Numbered from the stretch's first letter, positions 1 to 7,259 are shown. The stretch: DNA of 58,702 nucleotides from Muribaculaceae bacterium (GCA_017557665.1 JAFYYI010000036.1:1-58702); one strand, 5' to 3'. The notes: generated by a model not told the origin, from the sequence alone. Numbers and translations: made by a program.

Positions 1-1185
1 GGTTTGACGAGCCTTGACTTGAGCCACTTCAACACATCCAAGGTAACCAATATGGGCGAGATGTTCTATGGCTGCAGCAGCCTGACAAGCCTCGACTTAA
101 GCAGTTTCAACACGGCCAAGGTGACCAAAACGAGTTACATGTTCGGAGACTGCAGCAATCTGTGGACCATCTTTGTAGGCAATGACTGGAGCACGGCTGC
201 CGTGACGAATTCGACTGATATGTTCCTTAACTGCTCGAGCCTGGTGGGCGGCCAGGGCACGACCTATGATGCCAACCATATTGACAAGACCTACGCCCAC
301 ATCGACGGCGGCACGAGCAACCCGGGCTACTTCACCGCTAAAACCGAGGCCTATGCCTGCTACACGCCGTCGAACACGACGCTGACGTTCTACTACGACA
401 ACCAGCGCAGCAGCCGCCCGGGTACGACCTACGACCTGAACACGGGCGCAAACGCTACCGGTTGGGACAACGACAACACTGAACCCTATGTGACCAAAGT
501 GGTCTTTGATCCGTCGTTCGCTAGTGCCCGCCCGACGACCACCTACGGTTGGTTTTATCATATGGAGAATCTTCAATCCATCACGGGCCTGAATTACCTA
601 AACACCAGCGAGGTGACCAACATGGCTTGGATGTTCGCTTACTGCTTTAAACTGACGAGCCTTGATGTAAGCCACTTCAACACCTCTAAGGTGACTGATA
701 TGACCTCCATGTTCGGTCTCTGCAAGGCACTGACGAGCCTTGACTTGAGCAGTTTCAACACGTCCAAGGTGACCAGTATGTATTACATGTTCCAAAACGA
801 CACTAATCTGCGGACCATCTATGTGGGCAATGACTGGAGCACGGCGGCTGTGACAAACTCCATTTGTATGTTCTATAACTGCCCCAGCCTGGTGGGCGGC
901 CAGGGCACGACCTACAATTCAAACTACATTGATAAGACCTACGCCCACATCGACGGCGGCCCGAGCAACCCGGGCTACTTCACCGCGAAGAACGCCGGCC
1001 TGCGTGGCGACGTGAACGGCGACGGCAGCGTGAACATCAGCGATGCGATTATGCTCATCAACTACGTGCTCAATGGCACGGCTCAAGGCATCAACCTCGA
1101 AAACGCCAATTGCAATCAGGATAATGTGGTGAACATCTCTGACGCAATCACGCTCATCAACTATGTGCTCAACGGCTCTTGGTAA
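1..1185 (+). CDS. BspA-like surface repeat protein with C-terminal dockerin-like domain (5' end cut by window)
   Basis: The frame is already open at the first base, so the N-terminus and any signal peptide lie outside the window. The visible 394 residues are BspA/DUF285-type repeats with the recurring pattern SLDLSxFNTSKVTxMxxMF, a family of extracellular adhesion or binding proteins. The repeat block occurs as two near-identical long modules, each ending in a segment containing VGNDWSTAAVTN and NPGYFTAK, which points to an internal duplication. The last 60 residues hold two dockerin-like calcium loops (GDVNGDGSVNISDAI and NCNQDNVVNISDAI), each followed by a hydrophobic helix. I infer a secreted or surface-exposed protein; its partner is unknown. 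A hairpin terminator follows the stop. It belongs to the same general class as the gene at 55176-58289, which uses a different LRR type. Confidence 0.9.
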   Translation, partial: GLTSLDLSHFNTSKVTNMGEMFYGCSSLTSLDLSSFNTAKVTKTSYMFGDCSNLWTIFVGNDWSTAAVTNSTDMFLNCSSLVGGQGTTYDANHIDKTYAHIDGGTSNPGYFTAKTEAYACYTPSNTTLTFYYDNQRSSRPGTTYDLNTGANATGWDNDNTEPYVTKVVFDPSFASARPTTTYGWFYHMENLQSITGLNYLNTSEVTNMAWMFAYCFKLTSLDVSHFNTSKVTDMTSMFGLCKALTSLDLSSFNTSKVTSMYYMFQNDTNLRTIYVGNDWSTAAVTNSICMFYNCPSLVGGQGTTYNSNYIDKTYAHIDGGPSNPGYFTAKNAGLRGDVNGDGSVNISDAIMLINYVLNGTAQGINLENANCNQDNVVNISDAITLINYVLNGSW

Positions 1186-1253
1186 CAGGTTAGAGGTTAG
1201 AGATTAAAGAGGCTTTTGCCTTAACTAACTCAGGACATATTTTCAACATCCTT

Positions 1254-1292
1254 CCGGCCGTGGCAACAGGTTAGTTGTCACGGCTGGTTTTT
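1254..1292 (+). terminator. Rho-independent terminator of the BspA-like gene
   Basis: A 14-bp stem with two imperfect positions (CCGGCCGTGGCAAC against GTTGTCACGGCTGG) is followed by five T. It lies 70 nt after the stop codon. Confidence 0.75.
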
Positions 1293-1335
1293 CTTTGCAT
1301 CAATATTCTCGTTGCAAACAATCGTCAGTGTCCGG

Positions 1336-1375
1336 AAAAAAAAGCAGGTCAGGAAACTGATGTCTCCCGACCTGC
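1336..1375 (-). terminator. Minus-strand terminator downstream of the 1614-2546 gene
   Basis: Read on the minus strand, GCAGGTC pairs with GACCTGC and is followed by eight T. It probably ends transcripts from the hypothetical gene whose stop is at 1614. The rest of the 428-nt gap from 1186 to 1613 shows no credible gene; it holds only this hairpin and the plus-strand terminator. Confidence 0.7.
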
Positions 1376-1613
1376 CCGGAACCGACTCACTCGCTGCAAG
1401 CAGATAACCATCAAAATCTAGAACTGGAACAAAAGCCAGAATGCCGGCAAGAACAAAAGCAAGATATGTCTTTTTTAGGTTTGGCATTCTGCAATTCAGG
1501 GAGCATTATCTACGTTATAATAGTTATTTTAGTAGACAATACTCATTTATAATATGCTCATTCGGTGATAATGCTTACTTAACGAGTGATGTGATGTGCC
1601 CTAAGGCGTGTCC

Positions 1614-2546
1614 TTAGTCCACATCAATCGGCTCCTGACCCATCGAACGGACGGCATTGAAAATGCCCATCAGGTTCTCAGGGATGCGGATTTTCAGTTT
1701 GCGTACCTTCTCGATCTCCTGCTCGCGGTGGGCCTCGTATTGATGACGCAGGGAGACCATCTCCTTCTCATACAAGGCATATTTCTCTTTGAATTCATTG
1801 CGTGAATTGCTATTGTGTCGCAGTATCAATTGATTAAGTTCATACTTCATGGCGTTGAGTTCACTCTGGGCCTGGCTGTGCTGCAGCTGGTATTTGTTGA
1901 ACTGCTCGATAGCCGATTCAACATCCACCGACGGGGTGAACTCTGTCACATACAGTTTATCGCCGTGCCAGGACTTCTCGCGCGGCTTTTTTGAAATCTC
2001 GAGCAGACGCTTGATGGCGGTTTCGTAGGGGGCATCCTCACCTACCAGTTTGTGAAGAATGGCACAAGTGTTCTTGAGGCGATAGTAACGGGCCACCTTT
2101 TCGGGCTCCCACATATTTATAAAACTTTCTTGATACACCTCACTCTCCATGATACTTCTTCTGATTCGGTCTCTCCTGGGGGTGGGGCTTTCAGGCATAA
2201 CGATGCCATTTGCTGCGGCCCACTCTTCAATAGTCTGCCCACATGCTGCACTGTTGAGTTCGCTCTTGATTTTGATGGCCTCATGAAGCCACGACATCAA
2301 TGACGTGAGAGCGATCATGGTCTTGATTTCCTTGTCAAAGGAGAGTTGGCTGTCGCCAATGACGGTGACGAGTTCACCATCGTTCAGGCTGATTTCTTTC
2401 TCGCTGACGAAGTTGATCGAGGAGATGGCTGCCTGGGCGTCCATCATCATCTTGTCGGCCCATACACACAGTCGTTGGGCTTTATCCATCGTGAGCCCGG
2501 GCTGGCTTTCTGCGGCGAAATAGATATTGATATTATCGTTTTCCAT
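1614..2546 (-). CDS. Hypothetical protein, 310 aa, helical with a C-terminal coiled coil
   Basis: I do not recognise this family. The protein starts MENDNINIYF and has no signal peptide or membrane segment, so it should be cytoplasmic. Residues 200-290 are rich in K, E, Q and R with heptad-like spacing (EQFNKYQLQHSQAQSELNAM and onward), consistent with a coiled coil. The middle contains a basic patch (PTPRRDRIRRS, about residues 120-130). A Bacteroidota -7 box lies 65 nt before the start. It is separated from the rtcB operon by a strong terminator, so it is probably transcribed alone. Its position beside the Ro60/RtcB region may be coincidental. Confidence 0.75.
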   Translation of the reverse strand: MENDNINIYFAAESQPGLTMDKAQRLCVWADKMMMDAQAAISSINFVSEKEISLNDGELVTVIGDSQLSFDKEIKTMIALTSLMSWLHEAIKIKSELNSAACGQTIEEWAAANGIVMPESPTPRRDRIRRSIMESEVYQESFINMWEPEKVARYYRLKNTCAILHKLVGEDAPYETAIKRLLEISKKPREKSWHGDKLYVTEFTPSVDVESAIEQFNKYQLQHSQAQSELNAMKYELNQLILRHNSNSRNEFKEKYALYEKEMVSLRHQYEAHREQEIEKVRKLKIRIPENLMGIFNAVRSMGQEPIDVD

Positions 2547-2610
2547 TTTATAATGCTTTTATGGGTGGATATATATAGTTAATTTTTGCGCTTGTTTTTT
2601 GTTTACGGTG

Positions 2611-2618
2611 CAAAGTTA
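2611..2618 (-). promoter_or_regulatory. Promoter -7 box of the 1614-2546 gene
   Basis: Minus-strand TAACTTTG matches the Bacteroidota TAnnTTTG box and sits 65 nt upstream of the start codon. The remainder of the 2547-2861 gap contains A/T tracts, the rtcB terminator, and a short-period repeat (ctaattcctcatt) at about 2820-2850. Confidence 0.65.
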
Positions 2619-2692
2619 CGACCCTAGGTGCGCAGTCTTTTTGCGTAGTTAAAACTTTTTTCAAAAAAAATCATTTTTCTCTGTTTTTTTTC

Positions 2693-2735
2693 AAAAAAAA
2701 GCGTGGAATCGCTGCTGGTAACAGCCATCCCACGC
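2693..2735 (-). terminator. Terminator of the Y RNA-Ro60-rtcB operon
   Basis: On the minus strand GCGTGG pairs with CCACGC around an inner GCTG/CAGC stem, followed directly by eight T. It lies about 125 nt after the rtcB stop codon. Confidence 0.8.
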
Positions 2736-2861
2736 ATAGGGTAGGGCATAAAGTTTTCAGTTACTTAGGTTTCGGCTGTCAGGCTGCAGGACTTCAGCCC
2801 CGTCGAAGCAAACACCAATTCCTAATTCCTCATTTCTAATTCCTCATTCCCAACCATAGTG

Positions 2862-4034
2862 TTATCCCTTGATGACGGCGACGGGCAACAGTCGCGTCTT
2901 GATGGCCACCAGGTCAAGTTCGTTATTGATGACCTGCTCGATGTCCTTGTAGGCACCGGCGGCTTCCTCCAGGTCACGCTGCGAGCGGATGGCATGGACG
3001 ATTCCCTGGTCGTCGAGCTTCTTCACCTCATCCTCGAGCGAAAGCGTCTTGACAGCTGCCGAGCGGCTCATCAAGCGACCTGCACCGTGGGAGCAGCTAT
3101 TGAAGGACTCAGGGTTGCCAAGGCCCTCAACGATGTAGGATGCCGTGCCCTGCGAGCCGGGGATGATGCCAATGATGCCCTCGCGTGCCAGGGTCGCGCC
3201 CTTGCGGTGAACGATGACGTTCTTGCCGTAGTGGTTCTCCCATGCGGCATAGTTGTGGGCGATGTTGATCATCGGCTCAAACTCAATGCCCGGCAGTGCG
3301 TCAGCAAGGACCTCCTGGATGCGTTCCATCATCAGGCGGCGGTTGCACAGGGCGAACTCCACGCAGTACTGCATCTCGGCCCAGTAGTCTTTGAACTCCT
3401 GAGTTCGCAAGGGCAGGAATGCCAGGTGCAGTTCGGGCTTCACCACAGAGTGCCAGCGCTCGTTGAGCATGGCGGCAAGCTTGTTGTAGTGCTCGCCCAC
3501 CTGCATGCCCAAGTTGCGGCTGCCGGAGTGGATCATGATCCACAGGATGCCCCCCTCGTCGCGCTGCAACTCGATGAAGTGGTTGCCGCCGCCCAAGGTG
3601 CCCACCTGGCGCTGTGCCGAGATGTATTGCGCCTTGACCACGGCCAGCTTGTCGATGTCGTGGCCCTGCGGCAGGAAGCGTTCATCCTGGCGCTCCTCGT
3701 GGTGCATCATGCCCACGGGGATGCGCTCGCGGATGGCGTTCATGATCTGCTTGCGCAGCACGTCGGTCGGGATGTCCTCTACGCGCCAGTTGGTCTTGAC
3801 GGCACACATGCCACAGCCGATGTCCGCTCCCACAGCGTTGGGAATCACGGCGTCAACACAGGCCAGCACGCCGCCGATAGGCATTCCCATACCTGCATGC
3901 ACGTCGGGCATGATGGCGAGGTGGTGGAACAGAAAGGGCAGCGAGCACAGGTTTTCGATCTGCTGCATCGCAGTCTCTTCTACATAGTCGGTCCAAATCT
4001 TTACCGGACGACCGTTAATCATCTTTACGTTCAT
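2862..4034 (-). CDS. rtcB: RNA-splicing ligase RtcB
   Basis: RtcB joins RNA 3'-phosphate or 2',3'-cyclic phosphate ends to 5'-OH ends using GTP and manganese. The 390-residue protein shows the family signatures in order: DVHAG (44-48), ADIGCG with metal Cys74, GGGNHF with His152, HSGSRNLG with His169, IAHN with His260, GSQGTASY (293-300) and SHGAGR with His316. Spacing between the last two histidines (56) and between His152 and His169 (17) equals that in E. coli RtcB, so His316 is the expected guanylylated residue. The start lies 17 nt after the Ro60 stop, so the two genes form one operon. No RtcA cyclase or archease gene is visible in the window. Confidence 0.96.
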   Translation of the reverse strand: MNVKMINGRPVKIWTDYVEETAMQQIENLCSLPFLFHHLAIMPDVHAGMGMPIGGVLACVDAVIPNAVGADIGCGMCAVKTNWRVEDIPTDVLRKQIMNAIRERIPVGMMHHEERQDERFLPQGHDIDKLAVVKAQYISAQRQVGTLGGGNHFIELQRDEGGILWIMIHSGSRNLGMQVGEHYNKLAAMLNERWHSVVKPELHLAFLPLRTQEFKDYWAEMQYCVEFALCNRRLMMERIQEVLADALPGIEFEPMINIAHNYAAWENHYGKNVIVHRKGATLAREGIIGIIPGSQGTASYIVEGLGNPESFNSCSHGAGRLMSRSAAVKTLSLEDEVKKLDDQGIVHAIRSQRDLEEAAGAYKDIEQVINNELDLVAIKTRLLPVAVIKG

Positions 4035-4051
4035 AGTCGTGTTGTTTTTAG

Positions 4052-5575
4052 TTAAATTTCAATACTGTTAATGACACCCAGGGCATCTTCGCCTTTGTCG
4101 ATGGCCGAGAGGACATCAAAGACCCGGTCGCTCCAACCTGCAATCAGATAGACGTCAGGCTCAGCAAGGCGCAAGGGCAGTTGGCCGTAACCCACGAGGT
4201 CAAAGAGATACAATTTGGCTTGTGGCGCCATCTCCTTGTACTTCCTCCACGAGTCTTCAAAGGCCTCGTGGCGACCGCTGCTGTCCCACATCTGCATGTC
4301 GGTGAACATCATCACCTTGTCCATCACCATCTCCTGCTCCAGGAGCCAGTCGATGACCTTGTAACCGTTAGTGCTGTAACCGACACTGTTGCACAGGCTC
4401 TCCAGCTGACGTGTAGCCATCAGGATATTGTCATTGGGCATGTTCACGACTTTCCAGTTGTCGCCGAAGATACCCGACACGACCTGCTTGCAGCGGCTGC
4501 GGAGCAGCATCGACAGCAAGAGACCGATGTCATAGTTGCTGACACTGCTTCTCGGGCTGATGGCTCGCCCCATCGAGCCGCTGACGTCCGAGGCCAGCAG
4601 AACACGAGTGTTCTTGTCAAAGCCCTCAATGTTGCTTGCTGAGGACTTCACAGCGGCCTCCAGGGCATTCATCACCATCGCTGTGTGGACGGAGTTCACC
4701 TTCTCAATCTCACGATAGGCCGACAAGTAGCGGAAAGGCAACTGCTTGGCTCGGGCGACTTGGCGGGCATCGCTCAGGCGGTAGCTCACTTGCTGCATCG
4801 CACAGGCGGGCACGTCGCATTGCAAGATGTTGCGCAGGTTGCGCATCAGGGCCATATAACCCAGTTTGCCGCTCTCGATGAGTTCCTGCCATTTCAAGGC
4901 GAAGGCCTTTTCCCGGGCTTCATCACTCTCGAAGTGCTGCTGACCGAGGGCCGAGAACTCAACTTCCCATGTATAGGGAATCTCCAGTTGGCGGTTCACA
5001 ATCTTGTCGAAGATAGCCTGTTGCTGTTCGTCCTTGGCCTTGGGGTGTACCAGGAACAAGGCGTCGCGCAGTTTCACCTCGAGGTTATCGCGGTCATACT
5101 TGGCGAACTGGTATTCGTCGAAGCGGTTGAAAGCGCGCTGCAGACCGTTCTGGAGCTGTCGCGACAACTTGGCGAGTTTCTTGCGCTCATCATCTGACGG
5201 ATTGCGCCACTGATAGCACATCAGCAGTTCCATGATCTCGTCGGCACGGAGCACAGTCTTCTCGACGGCCCGGGCGACAAGGTCATCACCGTTGTGAATC
5301 TTCGCCAGCTCAACCAGCAACAGCAGGGGGATGCTGCGAAGATGCATCTCGGTGCGGGCATAGACCGCGAGACGGGCAACGAACTCGGGAGATACTTTCC
5401 CGATGAGCATGGCGATGCGGTCTACCCGCTCGTCCTGCATCTCGTAGAAAGAATCGCTGAGCGATGCTGTCACTACGGCAGAGTACAGTTCCAACTCAGG
5501 AGCCATCGCATAGGCTTTGGCACCCTCATAATTCAACTCGGACTTCTTACCTTTTAACATCGAATTGTAGTTCAT
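4052..5575 (-). CDS. rsr: Ro60/Rsr orthologue (TROVE domain plus vWA domain)
   Basis: Ro60 is a ring-shaped RNA chaperone that binds Y RNAs and the 3' ends of misfolded RNAs; in bacteria it works with exoribonucleases and accumulates under stress. The 507-residue protein has the helical TROVE repeats over about 15-310, including the family-typical LGYMALMRNLRNI (238-250). A von Willebrand A domain begins near 322 with a complete MIDAS motif DVSGSMG (Asp330, Ser332, Ser334). Length is close to the roughly 540 residues of vertebrate Ro60. There is no signal peptide. Three candidate Y RNAs lie immediately upstream on the same strand and rtcB immediately downstream, which strongly supports a Ro60 ribonucleoprotein and RNA-repair operon. 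Confidence 0.95.
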   Translation of the reverse strand: MNYNSMLKGKKSELNYEGAKAYAMAPELELYSAVVTASLSDSFYEMQDERVDRIAMLIGKVSPEFVARLAVYARTEMHLRSIPLLLLVELAKIHNGDDLVARAVEKTVLRADEIMELLMCYQWRNPSDDERKKLAKLSRQLQNGLQRAFNRFDEYQFAKYDRDNLEVKLRDALFLVHPKAKDEQQQAIFDKIVNRQLEIPYTWEVEFSALGQQHFESDEAREKAFALKWQELIESGKLGYMALMRNLRNILQCDVPACAMQQVSYRLSDARQVARAKQLPFRYLSAYREIEKVNSVHTAMVMNALEAAVKSSASNIEGFDKNTRVLLASDVSGSMGRAISPRSSVSNYDIGLLLSMLLRSRCKQVVSGIFGDNWKVVNMPNDNILMATRQLESLCNSVGYSTNGYKVIDWLLEQEMVMDKVMMFTDMQMWDSSGRHEAFEDSWRKYKEMAPQAKLYLFDLVGYGQLPLRLAEPDVYLIAGWSDRVFDVLSAIDKGEDALGVINSIEI

Positions 5576-5618
5576 CTTCGTTACATCAATTAATTATTAA
5601 ACAACTATTATATAAAAG

Positions 5619-5716
5619 AACGGTGCGACAGGCGCGAAGAGTCAAATTGATACTCGATGATGAGTCGAGCGCTTAATGATCAGCCAATGAAGTATCTCTT
5701 CACTACGGCAACCGTT
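5619..5716 (-). ncRNA. Candidate Y RNA 3 (proximal to Ro60)
   Basis: The unit is closed by AACGGT pairing with ACCGTT and is followed by CTTTTATATAAT. Just inside the stem are the elements shared with the other two RNAs: an unpaired T, then GCCGTAG facing CTGTCGC (two G-C pairs, a C-C mismatch, two G-U pairs, A-U, G-C), then a GAAG/CTTC hairpin with loop AGATA. The distal part has a CTCGA/TCGAG hairpin with loop CTCATCA. It ends 43 nt before the Ro60 start codon. Because the closing stem differs in sequence from those of RNAs 1 and 2 yet keeps pairing, structure is conserved. The Y RNA assignment is inference from architecture and context. Confidence 0.78.
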
Positions 5717-5724
5717 ATATAGTG

Positions 5725-5813
5725 GCAGAAGCGACAGGCGGGCAACGGCGGGGTCTGCCAGTGAGTGACCCCAAAGAGGCTAGCGAAGTATCCGTCTTCC
5801 TACGGCATTCTGC
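5725..5813 (-). ncRNA. Candidate Y RNA 2
   Basis: The closing stem is GCAGAA with TTCTGC. Inside it are TGCCGTAG and CCTGTCGC, as in RNA 3, and a GAAG/CTTC hairpin (loop ACGGATA). The distal part forms a GGGGTC/GACCCC hairpin with an 11-nt loop and shows no tRNA-like arms. Only 8 nt separate it from RNA 3 and 11 nt from the T tract of RNA 1, so the units are probably made as one precursor, or act as tandem domains of one RNA. Confidence 0.78.
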
Positions 5814-5824
5814 TTTTATCTTTC

Positions 5825-5961
5825 AAAAAAGCAAGGCGACAATCGAAAAGACCCTGTCATTGCTCTACCAAACTGAGCTACGTGGATGAATCCACGGCCG
5901 GACTCGAACCGGCGACCCTTGGCTTACGAAGCGAAGTATGTCTTATCTACGGCACTTGCTT
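5825..5961 (-). ncRNA. Candidate Y RNA 1 with tRNA-like (YrlA-type) module
   Basis: The closing stem is AAGCAAG with CTTGCTT, followed by TTTT, so it resembles an intrinsic terminator. The conserved bulged helix (GCCGTAG facing TTGTCGC) and an AAG/CTT hairpin follow. The distal part is tRNA-like but in the order T arm, acceptor-like stem, D arm: GCCGG-TTCGAGT-CCGGC at 5897-5913, CGTGGA/TCCACG closed by a TTCA loop at 5881-5896, the dinucleotide TA, then GCTC-AGTTTGGTA-GAGC at 5862-5878. This permuted arrangement is what is known for the effector module of bacterial YrlA Y RNAs, where the tRNA acceptor end is sealed and the anticodon side opens into the Ro60-binding stem. Together with the adjacent Ro60 gene this makes a Y RNA the best explanation. 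Confidence 0.88.
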
Positions 5962-5963
5962 AT

Positions 5964-5989
5964 GCGACAAAGAACGTTTTCCCTTTCGC
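5964..5989 (-). promoter_or_regulatory. Leader hairpin at the predicted 5' end of the Y RNA transcript
   Basis: Minus-strand GCGAAAG can pair with CTT and TCGC in CTTTGTCGC, with two bulged bases. It lies where the transcript should begin, 4 nt after the -7 box. It contains an extra copy of the TGTCGC motif that otherwise closes each Y RNA. Confidence 0.4.
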
Positions 5990-5993
5990 AATG

Positions 5994-6001
5994 CAAAGGT
6001 A
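5994..6001 (-). promoter_or_regulatory. Promoter -7 box of the Y RNA-Ro60-rtcB operon
   Basis: Minus-strand TACCTTTG is a perfect Bacteroidota -7 box. A TTG lies 17 nt upstream, inside the proximal arm of the palindrome at 6011-6031. No separate promoter was found before RNAs 2 or 3 or before the Ro60 gene. Confidence 0.75.
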
Positions 6002-6010
6002 ATATCTGTA

Positions 6011-6031
6011 CTACGCAATCTTTCTGCGTAG
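6011..6031. promoter_or_regulatory. Palindrome upstream of the Y RNA promoter (candidate operator)
   Basis: CTACGCA and TGCGTAG form perfect 7-bp inverted arms around a 7-bp spacer. The edge is exactly 9 bp from the Y RNA -7 box, so the site covers the -33 region. It may be bound by the divergent WYL regulator; this is inference. Confidence 0.55.
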
Positions 6032-6079
6032 CAAAAAAAATCATCAAAAAAGTGACAAAAAAGTGTGATTTTTAACACA

Positions 6080-6098
6080 TGCGCAAATAGGTTGCGCA
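6080..6098. promoter_or_regulatory. Palindrome upstream of the WYL gene promoter (candidate operator)
   Basis: TGCGCAA and TTGCGCA form perfect 7-bp inverted arms around a 5-bp spacer. The edge is again 9 bp from the -7 box of the divergent gene, mirroring the first palindrome, and both sites share TTGCG in the promoter-proximal arm. Confidence 0.55.
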
Positions 6099-6107
6099 GA
6101 ATTTGTT

Positions 6108-6115
6108 TATTTTTG
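6108..6115 (+). promoter_or_regulatory. Promoter -7 box of the WYL regulator gene
   Basis: TATTTTTG matches TAnnTTTG and has a TTG 16 nt upstream. The roughly 100-nt untranslated region that follows consists largely of a short-period repeat (ACTGTTCACTATTA units, about 6143-6212). Confidence 0.65.
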
Positions 6116-6221
6116 CATCATCAAACGAATTGTTTGATGTCAATGAACTATTAACTGTTCACTATTAACTATTCACTGACAACTGTTCACTATTAACTGT
6201 TCACTGTTCACTAAAAAAGTT

Positions 6222-7259
6222 ATGCCTGCTAACAAGAATGCGCTGATCCGCTATAAAACGATTGACCGGTGCCTGTCGAATCGTTATCGTCGCTGGACGC
6301 TTGACGATCTCGTGGATGCCTGCTGTATGGCCCTCAACGAGATGGAAGGCCTGAGCAAGGGTGTGTCGGTGCGCACCGTGCAGGGCGACATCCAGATGAT
6401 GCGCTCCGATAAGTTGGGCTACAACGCCCCCATCGAGGTCTATGACCTCAAGTATTACCGCTACAGCGACCCTGATTACACCATCACGGGAATGCCGCTG
6501 TCCAGCAACGACGTTGATGTGCTGCAGGAGGCGGTGGACATGCTGCAACAACTGCAGGACTTTGACCAGTTCGGCGAAATGGCCGATGTGATCAACCGCC
6601 TGCAGGACAAGCTGTCGGTCACGCGCCAGGAGCGCAGCCCGATTGTTCACTACGACAGCGTGCCCGACCTGCGGGGCCTCAAGCTGCTCAGCCCGCTCTA
6701 TGACCACATCGCCCATCATCGCGTGTTGCATGTCTTCTACCAGTCCTTTAAACAAAGTGAACCGGTTGAATATATACTACACCCTTATCTGCTCAAGGAA
6801 TTCCGCAACCGCTGGTTCCTGTTTGGCTGCACCGATGACAACATGCTGCTGTTCAACCTGGCGCTGGACCGCATCGTCGGCGTCACACCGGCCAAGGGCA
6901 TCGCATTCCGTCAGAATCCCGACTTTGATGCTGAGCACTTCTTTGATGATGTGATCGGCGTGAGCAAGAACCTGAAGGGCTCAAATCCACGCCGTGTCAA
7001 GTTTTGGGCCAATAGTGAGCAGAGCAACTATATCAAGACAAAACCGCTGCACCCGTCTCAGAAGCTCATCAGCCAGGACCCTGACGACGGCAGCTGCATC
7101 TTCCAGATTGAGGTTGTCATCAACTACGAGATGTATTCCGTCTTCATGAGTTATGGTGCCGGCATCAAGGTGATTTCACCGGTAAACGCCGTCAAATTCA
7201 TGGGCGACCAGCTCCGTGCCGCCGCCGACCTCTACGATACCACAACCGACACCCCGTGA
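6222..7259 (+). CDS. WYL-domain transcriptional regulator
   Basis: WYL proteins are DNA-binding regulators whose C-terminal Sm-like WYL domain senses a ligand, often a nucleic acid or nucleotide. The N-terminal 70 residues look like a winged helix (NALIRYKTIDRCLSNR and SVRTVQGDIQMMRSDKLGYN). Residues about 165-215 carry the WYL core with RWFLFG in place of the namesake triplet. The protein has 345 residues, no signal peptide and no enzyme domain. It is divergent from the Y RNA-Ro60-rtcB operon, with paired palindromes in the shared promoter region, so I infer it controls that operon and perhaps itself. Enterobacterial Rsr-Rtc operons use the sigma54 activator RtcR instead. A direct test of binding is lacking. 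Confidence 0.88.
   Translation: MPANKNALIRYKTIDRCLSNRYRRWTLDDLVDACCMALNEMEGLSKGVSVRTVQGDIQMMRSDKLGYNAPIEVYDLKYYRYSDPDYTITGMPLSSNDVDVLQEAVDMLQQLQDFDQFGEMADVINRLQDKLSVTRQERSPIVHYDSVPDLRGLKLLSPLYDHIAHHRVLHVFYQSFKQSEPVEYILHPYLLKEFRNRWFLFGCTDDNMLLFNLALDRIVGVTPAKGIAFRQNPDFDAEHFFDDVIGVSKNLKGSNPRRVKFWANSEQSNYIKTKPLHPSQKLISQDPDDGSCIFQIEVVINYEMYSVFMSYGAGIKVISPVNAVKFMGDQLRAAADLYDTTTDTP

Noticed and set aside
1278..1487. Minus-strand frame of 69 codons with a hydrophobic start
   Set aside because: A terminator with an eight-T tract lies inside the frame, and there is no promoter in front of it.
2859..4055. Plus-strand frame of 398 codons opposite rtcB
   Set aside because: Its composition is rich in H, V, A and D without any domain, as expected from the shadow of a well-recognised gene.
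5861..5913. An ordinary tRNA gene on the minus strand
   Set aside because: The T arm comes before the D arm, the acceptor-like stem is sealed by a 4-nt loop, and no 5' half in the normal order is found upstream. It is part of Y RNA 1.
5765..6031. Plus-strand frame of 88 codons over the Y RNA region, with STAGLEPATL
   Set aside because: This peptide pattern is the usual false reading of sequence antisense to a tRNA T arm. The region is explained by structured RNA on the other strand.
6143..6212. A small CRISPR array
   Set aside because: The repeats are short, imperfect and directly adjacent, without spacers, and no cas gene is near. It is a short-period repeat in a leader.
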